From Psychromonas sp030397575 (GTDB lineage Bacteria > Pseudomonadota > Gammaproteobacteria > Enterobacterales > Psychromonadaceae), in assembly GCF_046250175.1 (NCBI RefSeq), contig NZ_CP176468.1: a DNA stretch of 64,000 nucleotides, one strand, 5' to 3'. Every line of letters begins with the position of its first letter. Within the stretch, counting starts at the first letter, position 1. The notes beneath the pieces are model-generated. The model did not search any database and had not been told where the DNA came from. It saw nothing but the letters and a program-made list of their open reading frames with translations. Positions 26,915 through 36,312 of this stretch are shown here, in pieces. The translations under genes and the position numbers were made by a program.

Positions 26915-27924
26915 TGGCTTTATTAGATATCAGGAACCTCAGCATAGATATAGAAACTGCCCAAGGCACAATTCGGGTTATCGATAAAGCGACACTTAAT
27001 ATTGTTGATGGATCAATCCATGGTCTAATTGGTGAGTCTGGTTCAGGTAAAACCTTAATTGCCAAAGCTATTTTAGGCTTACATAGCAGTAACTGGACAG
27101 TAACCGCAGATCGTATGTTCCTCGATAAAACCGATCTAACGAAACTATCTCAAAAAGAGAGAAGAAACATACTAGGTACTGAAATTTCAGTTATTTTCCA
27201 AGAGCCTAGCTCTTACCTAGACCCTAGCCAAAGAATACGTACGCAAATTGAATCCGTACTACCTAAAAAAACCTGGCAGCAGCGCTTTAGACCTATTTTA
27301 AGTAAAATAAAGCGTGTGACAGTGCCTTCTAGACGCTTACAAATTAAAGAACTATTACATAAAGTCGGCATACAAAACGATGTAGCAGTATTAAAAAGTT
27401 TCCCGCATCAATTATCTGAAGGTGTTTGCCAAAAGGTAATGATTGCTATGGCGATTGCTAATAATCCACGTCTCATCATTGCCGATGAGCCAACAACAGC
27501 AATGGAATCAGTGACACAATCGCAGATCTATCGTCTTCTTTATAAACTTAATCAACTCAATAACACGACTTTATTAATACTAAGTAATAACTTTGCTAAT
27601 ACCAGTAGTATCTCAGATTACATGACGCTGGTTTATTGTGGACAAACCGTTGAGTCAGGCTCTTATAAACAAATCATGGGTTCCGCAATGCATCCTTACA
27701 CACAAGCGATGCTTAAAACCATGATCAATAATGAAGAGATCAACGAACATAAAGCACAACTATATACTTTGCCAGGTAATATCCCTTCATCAAACCAACT
27801 ACCTATCGGGTGCCGATTAGGTCCTAGGTGTCCAAAAGCTCAAAAAATATGTGTTAAAAATCCAGCCTTAACCATTAAAAAAGGACACAGTTTTCGTTGC
27901 CACTACCCAAGTAAGCTGAGTTAG
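26914..27924 (+). CDS. sapD: SapD, ABC transporter ATPase
   Basis: 336-residue ATPase of the Sap system; E. coli SapD is 330. Walker A GESGSGKT (40-47), Q-loop Q96, signature LSEGV (167-171, weak as in E. coli), Walker B LIIADE (187-192). The H-loop position is N225 (LSNNF), where ABC ATPases normally have His. The C-terminal oligopeptide-transport zinc-like block GCRLGPRCPKAQKIC is present. Together with SapF it would form a heterodimer in which the sites are unequal. In E. coli SapD also affects Trk potassium uptake. Confidence 0.93.
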   Translation: MALLDIRNLSIDIETAQGTIRVIDKATLNIVDGSIHGLIGESGSGKTLIAKAILGLHSSNWTVTADRMFLDKTDLTKLSQKERRNILGTEISVIFQEPSSYLDPSQRIRTQIESVLPKKTWQQRFRPILSKIKRVTVPSRRLQIKELLHKVGIQNDVAVLKSFPHQLSEGVCQKVMIAMAIANNPRLIIADEPTTAMESVTQSQIYRLLYKLNQLNNTTLLILSNNFANTSSISDYMTLVYCGQTVESGSYKQIMGSAMHPYTQAMLKTMINNEEINEHKAQLYTLPGNIPSSNQLPIGCRLGPRCPKAQKICVKNPALTIKKGHSFRCHYPSKLS

Positions 27925-27926
27925 TT

Positions 27927-28706
27927 ATGTCGTCATTATTAAAAGTAAGCGATCTGTGTAAAAGCTTTAAGCAACCCTTTGGTTTCTTTGGAAGTAAAGA
28001 AAAAATAGCCTTTGGACCAGTAAGTTTTACCTTAGAAAAAGGTGAAACGTTGGCGGTTGTAGGCGAAAGTGGCTCAGGTAAAAGTGCCTTAGTAAGAACC
28101 ATTGCAGGTGTATTAACTGCAAATGCAGGTGATATTTATATCAAAGGCCACTCCATTCGTACTTTAAGTTCACAAAAACGTTGTGTATCAGTCCGTATGA
28201 TATTCCAGGATCCAAGTAGTTCACTTAACCCTAAAATGACCATAGGGAAAATCTTAAATGCACCAATTGAGTTAAATACGAGTTTAGACGCAAAGCAGCG
28301 TTATCAACGAATTATTGAAACTTTAAAGTTAGTAGGTCTATTACCTGATTATTTAGCATTTTACCCTAACATGCTCTCAAGTATGCAAAAACACCAAGTT
28401 GCTATTGCCAGAGCTATGATCTTAAATCCAGACATTATTTTAGTCGATGAGATCTTAACCACACTAGATATTTCACTTAGATTTAAGATTGTTAATTTAC
28501 TATTAAAGATTCAACAAACTAAAGGGACTAGTTATATTTTTGTTGCACACAATATGCACCTTGTTAAACATATGAGTGATCAAATCATGGTCTTGCATCA
28601 AGGAAAGATTGTCGAAAAAGGCTCTTCAGAAGAGATTTGTGATAACCCACAACATGAGCAAACAAAATATTTACTATTAACGCACCAACCGGATTATCGC
28701 AAGTAG
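27927..28706 (+). CDS. sapF: SapF, ABC transporter ATPase
   Basis: 259-residue ATPase, last gene of the sap operon. Walker A GESGSGKS (46-53), Q-loop in IFQDPSSSLNP, signature-region LSSMQ (150-154) in place of LSGGQ, Walker B ILVDE (171-175), and the H-loop histidine H208 (VAHNM) is present. It starts two bases after sapD stops. No clear terminator is visible in the A+T-rich stretch after it. Confidence 0.93.
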   Translation: MSSLLKVSDLCKSFKQPFGFFGSKEKIAFGPVSFTLEKGETLAVVGESGSGKSALVRTIAGVLTANAGDIYIKGHSIRTLSSQKRCVSVRMIFQDPSSSLNPKMTIGKILNAPIELNTSLDAKQRYQRIIETLKLVGLLPDYLAFYPNMLSSMQKHQVAIARAMILNPDIILVDEILTTLDISLRFKIVNLLLKIQQTKGTSYIFVAHNMHLVKHMSDQIMVLHQGKIVEKGSSEEICDNPQHEQTKYLLLTHQPDYRK

Positions 28707-28921
28707 CAAATATTAAACAAAAAAACTAAATTATGATTTTAAATTGCTATATAATAAAAAAATTAATTATTAATCATAGCACTATTGAAACGTGACACTC
28801 TTCATTCATTAAAATAGTAAATGAAACTATTTTCTGCAATTAAAGAGTTTCTAACTATACTTTACCCTAGGTGGTAATAAAGCGAGTTTCAATAAGTCAT
28901 TAAGATCAAAGGAGGTTACAA

Positions 28922-30760
28922 ATGAACAACCTTGGACGAAATTTTTGGATCTCTAATTTTCTTATTGCTGTAATTATCATCGCCTTGGTTTTTGTTATAA
29001 AAGCATTATTCAACCCTATTTTATCAAAACAACAGCACTTATATGGTCTTGATAAAAGATTAGCGGTATTAAATGACATCACCTCTGAAGCTGACTTAAA
29101 AAACAAAATAAATACTAAAGATTTCAGTTACATTAAGATCACGAATGATCAGCTAGCAGCTCCCCTGATCTTATCAGAACAACCTGATAATGAGCTTTTT
29201 AGTAAAGTTTTGCCGATCTCCACCTCAAAGCAATATTCAATTTCAACAAATCAAGTAATCGAATACACGGCTAAGAATGTCGAATACTCCAAGTTATACC
29301 ATCAAATTATTTTATTAATTATTGCCGCTTTAGTCATTGCGACACTATTTTGCAATCTTATATATCTGACCTTATTCAGAAAAAATGAACGCCTATTAAT
29401 TAAAGAAACACTCGATGACGAAAGTGTAAAGTCCATATTTACCATAGCCGCGAACACGATTAAGAAAAAAATAAAACAATTAACCCATGACTTAGCGGAA
29501 AAAAATGAACAAATATTTAAGTTAACTACCCAAGCCAATAAAGACAGTTTAACGGGCTTGAATAACCGCCATGCATTTCGTAGGGAGTTAACTGACCTGC
29601 TATCAGCCGAAAATAATCAGGATCATGCTATTTTATCGATTATAAGAATTTTTGAATTATCTACGGTAAACGCTAGCCTAGGCTTTCATCAAGGCGATGA
29701 CTATTTATTAAGTGTTTCGAAAATGATTAAACAAGTGTCAGCAAACTTTGCGAATACTGAAGTATTCCGTATTAGTGGGTCAGATTTCGCAGTGATAGCC
29801 CATAATATGACCACCCCTCATGCACATAAATATAGTGAGGAGTTAAAGTTTAAATTTGACCAATATCAAGCAACGCATAATCTAGAAAGTGTCGCTTTTA
29901 ATGGTATGACACGTATTTCTGCCAAACAGTTACCTGAACATGTTCTTGCTAGAGCAGATATCGCATTAGCTAAAGCACAAATTGCAGGCCCTAACTCATG
30001 GGTGCTTGAAGAAAATACTGAGTTCCAATTAGGTGAACAACACTGGCGGACGGCGATCAATGCATTGATGACTAATCGTTCATTTGAATTTTTACAACAG
30101 CCGGTCCATGCCATACACCGTAACATGAAAGGATACCAAGAAATATTCACCCGATTTTTAGGGGAAACGGGTAGTGTTATTCCTGCAAGCACTGTTTTTT
30201 CAATGGCTCAACGTACCGATACTATAGTCAAACTAGAACAATTGATTATTGAACGTACGATAGCGAGTTACCGATTGAAAGCAGACTTAAATACACATTG
30301 GGGAATTAATATAAGTTATGCTTCTTTACAAAATAGTGCATTTCTTATTTGGTTAGAGCGCCTATTATTGCGTGAAGCTGATATCGCGGGATCACTAGTA
30401 TTTGAAGTGCATGAAAAACCATTAGACAACCACCTTACAGCCAGTAAGCGATTTTTTGATATGTTAAAACGTGCAGGTAGCCGCTCTGCGATTTGCCGTT
30501 TTGGCAAAGGAATCGGTTCATTCCGTTTATTCAAAGAGTTAAAGCCAGATTATATTAAAATTGATTCAAGCTTAATTGTAGATATTGAGCATGACAGTAC
30601 CAATCAACAGTTTATTCGCATGATTATTGATGTTGCTCACCGAATGGAATGTCAAGTGGTAGCTGAAGGTATCGAACGCCTTGAGCAAAAGCATATCTTA
30701 GAACATATGTATATTGATGGCATACAAGGCTTTCTAATCGCTCGCCCCTCACCAATATAA
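28922..30760 (+). CDS. Membrane GGDEF-EAL protein with both catalytic motifs degenerate
   Basis: 612 residues: TM1 about 10-30, a periplasmic domain of about 95 residues (31-127), TM2 about 128-150, a HAMP-like coiled linker (about 151-200), GGDEF domain (about 205-360) and EAL domain (about 375-605). The cyclase motif reads SGSDF (285-289). The EAL motif reads QEI (406-408) and the usual DDFG metal site reads CRFG (525-528), so neither synthesis nor hydrolysis of c-di-GMP is expected. KPDYIKID, EGIE and QGFLIARP are kept, compatible with ligand binding. The layout resembles LapD and, less so, CsrD; no lapG or csrD-type neighbours are here. Ribosome site AAAGGAGGT is perfect. Confidence 0.9.
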   Translation: MNNLGRNFWISNFLIAVIIIALVFVIKALFNPILSKQQHLYGLDKRLAVLNDITSEADLKNKINTKDFSYIKITNDQLAAPLILSEQPDNELFSKVLPISTSKQYSISTNQVIEYTAKNVEYSKLYHQIILLIIAALVIATLFCNLIYLTLFRKNERLLIKETLDDESVKSIFTIAANTIKKKIKQLTHDLAEKNEQIFKLTTQANKDSLTGLNNRHAFRRELTDLLSAENNQDHAILSIIRIFELSTVNASLGFHQGDDYLLSVSKMIKQVSANFANTEVFRISGSDFAVIAHNMTTPHAHKYSEELKFKFDQYQATHNLESVAFNGMTRISAKQLPEHVLARADIALAKAQIAGPNSWVLEENTEFQLGEQHWRTAINALMTNRSFEFLQQPVHAIHRNMKGYQEIFTRFLGETGSVIPASTVFSMAQRTDTIVKLEQLIIERTIASYRLKADLNTHWGINISYASLQNSAFLIWLERLLLREADIAGSLVFEVHEKPLDNHLTASKRFFDMLKRAGSRSAICRFGKGIGSFRLFKELKPDYIKIDSSLIVDIEHDSTNQQFIRMIIDVAHRMECQVVAEGIERLEQKHILEHMYIDGIQGFLIARPSPI

Positions 30761-30838
30761 AGGGCTCAGCTCTTTACATACACTCATCTCTTTTTATACA
30801 ATGCGCGTGCTTATAACTCTCCATAAACAAGGTTTACA

Positions 30839-31768
30839 ATGACGCAGCAACTTTCAGAAAAAGAATTATTTAACCTCAAAAAATTAAACAAAGTGTTGCG
30901 TAGACAAACAGGTCAAGCTATCGCAGATTACAATATGATTGAAGATGGCGATAAAGTCATGGTATGTGTCTCTGGTGGTAAAGACAGTTACACATTATTA
31001 GAGATGTTGAGTCAACTTAAAGCTGTTGCACCGATTAACTTTGATATCATTGCTGTTAACTTGGATCAAAAGCAACCGGGTTTCCCTGAGCATATTCTGC
31101 CTGAATACCTAGCTAAGTTAGGTGTTGATTATAAAATTGTAGAGCAAGACACTTACAGCATAGTCACAGAAAAACTAGAACCAGGTAAAACCACCTGTAG
31201 CCTATGTTCTCGATTACGTCGTGGCATTCTTTACAATACTGCAAAAGAGCTAGGAGCAACAAAGATTGCACTGGGCCATCACCGTGATGATATGCTTGCG
31301 ACTATGATGCTTAACCTCTTTTTTGCAGGAAAAATGAAATCAATGCCAGCAAAACTAGTCTCTGACAATGGTGAACATGTTGTGATCCGCCCTTTGGCTT
31401 ACTGTAAAGAAAAAGACATTGAAGCCTTTGCTAAATTACAAAAGTTCCCAATTATTCCTTGTAACCTGTGTGGTTCTCAGCCTAACTTACAGCGTAAATT
31501 AACTGAAGAGATGCTCAGCGAATGGGACCAAAAATTTCCTGGTCGTTTAGAAACTATGTTCACCGCGATGCAGAATGTAGTCCCATCTCATTTAGCAGAT
31601 ACTGATTTATTTGATTTTAAATCGATAGATAGTAATTCAGGCGTAATTGATGGGGGAGATATCGCTTTTGACAAAGAAGCTTTCACGAATCCAACAAAAG
31701 TTGAAGAACAAAATGACAACGAGTTCTATCAACAGCAACCTGCAGTGCAATTTACGCAAGTAAACTAA
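30839..31768 (+). CDS. ttcA: tRNA 2-thiocytidine synthetase TtcA
   Basis: Iron-sulfur ATPase that thiolates C32 in a subset of tRNAs. The 309 residues have the PP-loop SGGKDS (45-50) and the cysteines CSLC near 120 and CNLC near 210 that hold the 4Fe-4S cluster. GHHRDD and the PCNLCGSQPNLQR block are family signatures. Monocistronic by position, with its own upstream region. Confidence 0.97.
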   Translation: MTQQLSEKELFNLKKLNKVLRRQTGQAIADYNMIEDGDKVMVCVSGGKDSYTLLEMLSQLKAVAPINFDIIAVNLDQKQPGFPEHILPEYLAKLGVDYKIVEQDTYSIVTEKLEPGKTTCSLCSRLRRGILYNTAKELGATKIALGHHRDDMLATMMLNLFFAGKMKSMPAKLVSDNGEHVVIRPLAYCKEKDIEAFAKLQKFPIIPCNLCGSQPNLQRKLTEEMLSEWDQKFPGRLETMFTAMQNVVPSHLADTDLFDFKSIDSNSGVIDGGDIAFDKEAFTNPTKVEEQNDNEFYQQQPAVQFTQVN

Positions 31769-31940
31769 GACTTTATTGATTGAACACAATAAAAATGGGA
31801 CTTTCATTGAAGCCTTACTTGTATTTACAGTAGATAACAGATAATTTACTGGGATAGATCACAATATGGTAAGTAAAGTGATTTTTAATTACCAAAATGT
31901 CTGAAAAGCATACAATTTAAATAAACTAACGGAGTTAAAC

Positions 31941-32693
31941 ATGAGAACACCTCTTGTAATGGGTAACTGGAAACTGAACGGTACAAAAGAATCAGTTGCA
32001 ACTTTAATCAAAGGCATTGAAGGCGCAGCTGATGCAGCAAGCAATGTTGAAGTTGCAGTATGCCCACCGGCTATCTTCATTGAGCAAGTTGCTAACTTAA
32101 CAGCAAGCAACAGCATTGAATTTGGTGCTCAAGATGTAAGCACAAATGTTTCTGGTGCATTCACAGGTGAAACTTCACCAGTAATGGTTAAAGAGTTTGG
32201 TGCTAAATATAGCCTAGTAGGTCACTCTGAGCGTCGCCAATACCACAATGAAACTGATGCAGTTGTTGCAGCTAAATTTGTGGCTATTCAAGAAAATGGC
32301 CTGGTTCCTGTTCTTTGTATCGGTGAGACGCTAGAAGAGCGTGAAACTGATAAAACATTCGCAGTAGTTGAAGCACAACTTAAAGCTGTTATCGACGTTG
32401 CAGGTATTGCAGCAGTTGAAAACTCAGTAATCGCATATGAGCCAGTATGGGCAATTGGTACAGGTAAAGTTGCAACTTCTGAGCAAGCTCAAGAAGTTCA
32501 CGCCCACATCCGCTCATGGTTAAAAGCACAAAGTGAAGTAGTTGCAGAGAAAGTGCAAATTCTTTACGGTGGTAGTGTTAAAGCAAACAGTGCAAAAGAG
32601 CTATTTGCTCAAGCTGACATCGACGGCGGTTTAGTAGGTGGTGCAGCACTAATTATTGAAGAGTTTGTTGGTATCATCGAAGGCGCTAAATAA
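31941..32693 (+). CDS. tpiA: Triose-phosphate isomerase
   Basis: Glycolytic isomerase of glyceraldehyde 3-phosphate and dihydroxyacetone phosphate, 250 residues. Catalytic Lys in GNWKLNG, His in VGHSERR, Glu in AYEPVWAIGTG, and phosphate-binding loops YGGSVK and GGLVGGA are all present. ACGGAG precedes the ATG. Codon choice is strongly biased as in a highly expressed gene, unlike most neighbours. Confidence 0.99.
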   Translation: MRTPLVMGNWKLNGTKESVATLIKGIEGAADAASNVEVAVCPPAIFIEQVANLTASNSIEFGAQDVSTNVSGAFTGETSPVMVKEFGAKYSLVGHSERRQYHNETDAVVAAKFVAIQENGLVPVLCIGETLEERETDKTFAVVEAQLKAVIDVAGIAAVENSVIAYEPVWAIGTGKVATSEQAQEVHAHIRSWLKAQSEVVAEKVQILYGGSVKANSAKELFAQADIDGGLVGGAALIIEEFVGIIEGAK

Positions 32694-32719
32694 GCCCTTT
32701 TAAAAGACCTAATACTATG

Positions 32720-32741
32720 AAGGCACTTCGGTGCCTTTTTT
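32720..32741 (+). terminator. Terminator of tpiA
   Basis: AAGGCAC (32720-32726), loop TTCG (a stable UUCG tetraloop in RNA), GTGCCTT (32731-32737), then a T run. It is 27 bases past the tpiA stop codon. Confidence 0.95.
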
Positions 32742-32986
32742 ATTTTTATCATTGCTCAGCTACCAATGTCTATATCACTGATATTCATTTCCTATAAATC
32801 CTCATAACTAATTGTTATTACTTAAAAAGTGTAAATAGTCCTTTTACTTATCCTAAACACTATCTTTTTAAAATTACTATTACATATATCACACTCTGTT
32901 AACTAATCTCATACGAAAACACTACACAAGCTAAATCCAAGTGTTATGATGTTTATTAATTATTATTTAATCAACTGGAGTACATT
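32742..32986. promoter_or_regulatory. Upstream region of the BI-1 family gene
   Basis: 245 A+T-rich bases between the tpiA terminator and the next start codon. ACTGGAG just before the ATG is a good ribosome site. Possible -10 boxes (TATGAT at 32945-32950) exist, but no pair of boxes is convincing. No small gene seen. Confidence 0.3.
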
Positions 32987-33643
32987 ATGAATTCTTCAAT
33001 TAACACTCAAGCACGTGGTGCTGGTGTATCGATCAATAAAGTATTAAAAAATACTTACATGCTGTTAGGGATGACACTTGCATTCAGTGCCGTTACTGCA
33101 ACCATAGCAACCATGGTCGGCATTGGGCCTATAATGTCATTAGTATTAATGCTAGTTGGCTTCGGTTTATTATTTGTTGTTTCTAAAACAGCTGATTCAA
33201 GCAAAGGCCTTTTCTGGGTATTTATGTTTACTGGCGTGATGGGTGCATCACTGGGTAACATGTTAAATCACTACCTAACAATGGCAAACGGCCCTGCACT
33301 AATTATGCAAGCACTTGGTACAACGGCTATCATCTTCTTTGCTTTATCTGCTTATGTACTAACTTCTCGTAAAGACTTCTCATTCATGAGTGGCTTCTTA
33401 ATGGCTGGTATGATTGCAGTAATCGTTGCGATGATTGCTAACATATTCTTACAAATTCCATTAATGCAACTGGTTATCAGCAGTGTTGTAGTTATGATTA
33501 TGTCTGGATTAATACTAGTCGATACAAGCCGTATTATTAACGGTGGTGAAACAAACTACATCCGTGCAACCGTTTCATTATACTTAAACATCTTTAATAT
33601 CTTTGTTCACCTATTGAGCATCCTAGGTATTTTAGACGATTAA
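32987..33643 (+). CDS. Bax inhibitor-1 / YccA-family membrane protein
   Basis: 218-residue protein with seven hydrophobic segments, the Bax-inhibitor-1 (UPF0005) fold. E. coli YccA of this family binds and modulates the FtsH protease. Conserved end-segment features are visible: GLILVDTSRIINGGETNYIRATVSLYLNIFNIFVHLL, with the Asp that forms the pH-sensing pair in bacterial BI-1 proteins. Single gene with a strong terminator after it. Confidence 0.92.
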   Translation: MNSSINTQARGAGVSINKVLKNTYMLLGMTLAFSAVTATIATMVGIGPIMSLVLMLVGFGLLFVVSKTADSSKGLFWVFMFTGVMGASLGNMLNHYLTMANGPALIMQALGTTAIIFFALSAYVLTSRKDFSFMSGFLMAGMIAVIVAMIANIFLQIPLMQLVISSVVVMIMSGLILVDTSRIINGGETNYIRATVSLYLNIFNIFVHLLSILGILDD

Positions 33644-33662
33644 TTAATATAAAAATGCCCAT

Positions 33663-33689
33663 AGCGCACTGTATAGTGCGCTTTTTTTT
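33663..33689 (+). terminator. Terminator of the BI-1 family gene
   Basis: AGCGCACT (33663-33670), loop GTAT, AGTGCGCT (33675-33682), then eight T residues. 20 bases past the stop codon. Confidence 0.95.
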
Positions 33690-33745
33690 GCCTATATTTT
33701 ATAGCACTCAGCTGTTTTTATTATTGTTACTATCGAGCCTAGTCC

Positions 33746-34348
33746 ATGAAAATACCCCTTTGTTTAATGTTTACCTTACTATTAATGGCCTGTAGTGACT
33801 CTCCATCTTTAACTCCTCTAAATGAGCAGCAACCTATCTTAGCTTTTGGTGATAGCTTAACCTCTGGTCGCGGAGCTAATAAACAAGAAAGTTATCCGGT
33901 CCAACTAGGCTTGCTGTTAAACAGACAGGTAATCAATGCAGGTATTAGCGGCGAAACTAGCCTACAAGGACTTAAACGCTTACCTAAACTATTAGATAAA
34001 TATCAGCCACAGTTATTGATTCTTTGTCATGGTGGTAACGACGTTTTACGAAATAGAAATTTAGATAAAATGCAGGACAATCTTGCACAGATGATTGAAA
34101 TGGCTCAAGACAGAGATATTCAAGTTATTTTATTGTCCGTGCCTGAAGCCACGATCTTTTTGTCTGATATTGAGCAATACCAAACGTTAGCAACACAGTA
34201 CAAGATTCCACTGGGCAATGGCATTATGAGAGATGTATTAAAGAAACCAGCGTTACACAGCGATACAGTTCATCCAAATGCACAAGGATATCGATTAATT
34301 GCGGAGGGAGTATATGACTTACTGGCAGAGTATGGTGCGTTGAATTAA
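33746..34348 (+). CDS. tesA: TesA-family SGNH esterase/thioesterase, predicted lipoprotein
   Basis: 200-residue SGNH hydrolase of the TesA (acyl-CoA thioesterase I / lysophospholipase L1) family. Block I FGDSLTSG supplies the catalytic Ser, block III GGND the oxyanion Asn, and SDTVHPNAQGY the Asp-His pair. The N-terminus MKIPLCLMFTLLLMACSDS has a lipobox (LMAC), so this copy should be lipid-anchored at C16, unlike soluble periplasmic E. coli TesA. It converges with lolE; the lolD gene, next to tesA in E. coli on the opposite side, is also nearby here. Confidence 0.88.
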   Translation: MKIPLCLMFTLLLMACSDSPSLTPLNEQQPILAFGDSLTSGRGANKQESYPVQLGLLLNRQVINAGISGETSLQGLKRLPKLLDKYQPQLLILCHGGNDVLRNRNLDKMQDNLAQMIEMAQDRDIQVILLSVPEATIFLSDIEQYQTLATQYKIPLGNGIMRDVLKKPALHSDTVHPNAQGYRLIAEGVYDLLAEYGALN

Positions 34349-34387
34349 CAACACACCATATTTTAACCTTGTATTTAATAGCTAAGT

Positions 34388-35629
34388 TTAGTGGCTATAG
34401 CCTAACTCTTTAGCTGGTTCAATATTACTTGCTGTCCATGCAGGGTAAATAGTCGCTACAACACTCATAACAAAAGCAACAATAGTTATAACAACTACTT
34501 GTTGATAATCGATTTGTGATGGTAAGTAATCAATGAAATAGATATCACCAGATAGAAATTTACGTCCTAATAAACTTTCAATTGCAGCAAAAATAGAACT
34601 TAAATTTAAAGAAAGATAAGTACCTAATAAAGCGCCAAAAAAGCTACCCATCAACCCATTAAATGCCCCTTGTACCATAAAAATAGCACGTAAAGACCAT
34701 TTATTAGCCCCCATTGTTTTTAAAATAGCGATGTCACCTCGTTTCTCGTTAACTGCCATCACTAGTGTCGAAACGATATTAAAACAAGCCACCGCAACAA
34801 CTAACAAAAGGATTACATACATCAATGATTTAACCATTTGAATATCTTGGTATAAATATCCTTGGCTAGTGATCCAACTCTTCACATACATGTACACAGG
34901 GATGCTATAGGCCACTTCGCGAGCTAATGTCTGTGCCTGCAAAACATCATCGACTTTAAAAGCAATGCCTGTTGCATGCTGTACATCTAATATTTGTTTG
35001 GCTTTATTAATATGGATGAAGCCTAAGGTCGTATCAACTTGCCCCCCCATTTTAAAAGTCCCGGTCAGCGTAAATGCAAATTTACGTGGCGCTCTTAATT
35101 TAACCGTACTCGGTTGAGGTAATAATAGTGTTACCGTATCACCAACAGCTAGCTTAAGCTGTTGAGCAACAGGCTCTCCTAATATGATACTGTTTTCTTC
35201 ACTGGATAATAATTCCCAGCCCCCCTGTTTAATATACTGCTCAACCGCAGTCACTTGAGTTTCAGTTTCAGGATTAATCGCACGCATTTGTAATGCTTTC
35301 ATATTAATATTATTTTGTAACAGCGCATTCATCACGATATACGGGCTAGCACCCGCTACGCCTGGGTGTTCTCTAACTTTAGATAACACTGCTTTTTCGT
35401 TTTCAAAGTCACCCTCTACTACTTCAAGCTCGGCATGGGGAATAACCGATAACAGCTGGTCTCTTAATGCTTTTTCAAAACCATTCATGGTAGAAAGGCC
35501 CACGATCAATACCGCCACACCTAAAATAATCCCAAAAATCGAGGCCATGGAGATAAATGAGACAAACTTATTTTTATGCTTTGCTTTGCTGTAACGTAAA
35601 CCAACAAATAATGATAAAGGTCTAAACAT
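34388..35629 (-). CDS. lolE: LolE, lipoprotein-release ABC transporter permease
   Basis: Inner-membrane subunit of LolCDE, which extracts outer-membrane lipoproteins and hands them to LolA. 413 residues: TM about 25-47, large periplasmic MacB-like domain (about 48-270), then three TM segments. VAVLIVGLSTMNGFEKALRDQLLSVIPHAE and the end segment YFIDYLPSQI follow E. coli LolE rather than LolC. Third gene of the minus-strand lolC-lolD-lolE operon; it starts with the ATG that overlaps the lolD stop by one base. Confidence 0.94.
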   Translation of the reverse strand: MFRPLSLFVGLRYSKAKHKNKFVSFISMASIFGIILGVAVLIVGLSTMNGFEKALRDQLLSVIPHAELEVVEGDFENEKAVLSKVREHPGVAGASPYIVMNALLQNNINMKALQMRAINPETETQVTAVEQYIKQGGWELLSSEENSIILGEPVAQQLKLAVGDTVTLLLPQPSTVKLRAPRKFAFTLTGTFKMGGQVDTTLGFIHINKAKQILDVQHATGIAFKVDDVLQAQTLAREVAYSIPVYMYVKSWITSQGYLYQDIQMVKSLMYVILLLVVAVACFNIVSTLVMAVNEKRGDIAILKTMGANKWSLRAIFMVQGAFNGLMGSFFGALLGTYLSLNLSSIFAAIESLLGRKFLSGDIYFIDYLPSQIDYQQVVVITIVAFVMSVVATIYPAWTASNIEPAKELGYSH

Positions 35630-36312
35630 TACTGCGTATCCTGTAAAATGCCGTTACTCATATATAACTGTCGATCTAATTTATTAGCCAATTGCTGGTC
35701 ATGAGTAACAACAATAAAAGCAGTTCCCAGTTCCGCATTGAGCTCTTTTAATAACTGATAGACAGACTCTGCACTTTTTGCATCTAGATTACCTGTGGGC
35801 TCATCTGCTAATACTAAAGAAGGCTTGTTAATAAGTGCTCTTGCGATTGCAACACGTTGTCTTTCACCACCAGAAAGCTCCGATGGACGATGTGCAACTC
35901 GTTCACTTAAGCCAACACGGGTTAATAAATCTAAGGCTTTTTGCTGTGCTACTTTAATCGGCTCACCAGCAATTAAAAGCGGCATTGCGACATTTTCTAA
36001 AGCCGTAAACTCAGATAACAAATGATGAAATTGATAAACAAACCCTAGCTCTTGATTACGCCACTTTGCTTGTTGTTTTGCAGATAACTTATGAATATTT
36101 TTACCATTAAAAATAACATCTCCCGTTGAAGGAGCATCTAAAGCACCTAATAAATGCAGTAAAGTACTTTTACCTGAGCCTGATGTGCCTACAATTGCTA
36201 ATAACTCACCTGGTTCAACGGCTAAGTTAACACCTTGCAACACCGATGTTGCTAAACGCCCTTCTTGATAAACTTTACTTAAATCCTGACAAACTACTAT
36301 TGAATTACTCAT
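35629..36312 (-). CDS. lolD: LolD, lipoprotein-release ABC transporter ATPase
   Basis: 227-residue ATPase of LolCDE. Walker A GTSGSGKS, signature LSGGERQRVAIARAL, Walker B LVLADEPTGNLD and H-loop VTHD are intact. The FHHLLSEFTALENVAMPLL segment is the LolD motif that contacts the coupling helices of LolC and LolE. It overlaps the end of lolC by 8 bases. Confidence 0.97.
   Translation of the reverse strand: MSNSIVVCQDLSKVYQEGRLATSVLQGVNLAVEPGELLAIVGTSGSGKSTLLHLLGALDAPSTGDVIFNGKNIHKLSAKQQAKWRNQELGFVYQFHHLLSEFTALENVAMPLLIAGEPIKVAQQKALDLLTRVGLSERVAHRPSELSGGERQRVAIARALINKPSLVLADEPTGNLDAKSAESVYQLLKELNAELGTAFIVVTHDQQLANKLDRQLYMSNGILQDTQ

Noticed and set aside
28707..28921. A+T-rich gap after sapF considered as an origin or curved-DNA element
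   Set aside because: It has A tracts but no DnaA boxes or repeats; most simply the promoter region of the GGDEF-EAL gene.
31840..31885. CRP-like half-site GATCACAA upstream of tpiA
   Set aside because: The opposite half-site is at the wrong spacing (14 rather than 16 bases overall).
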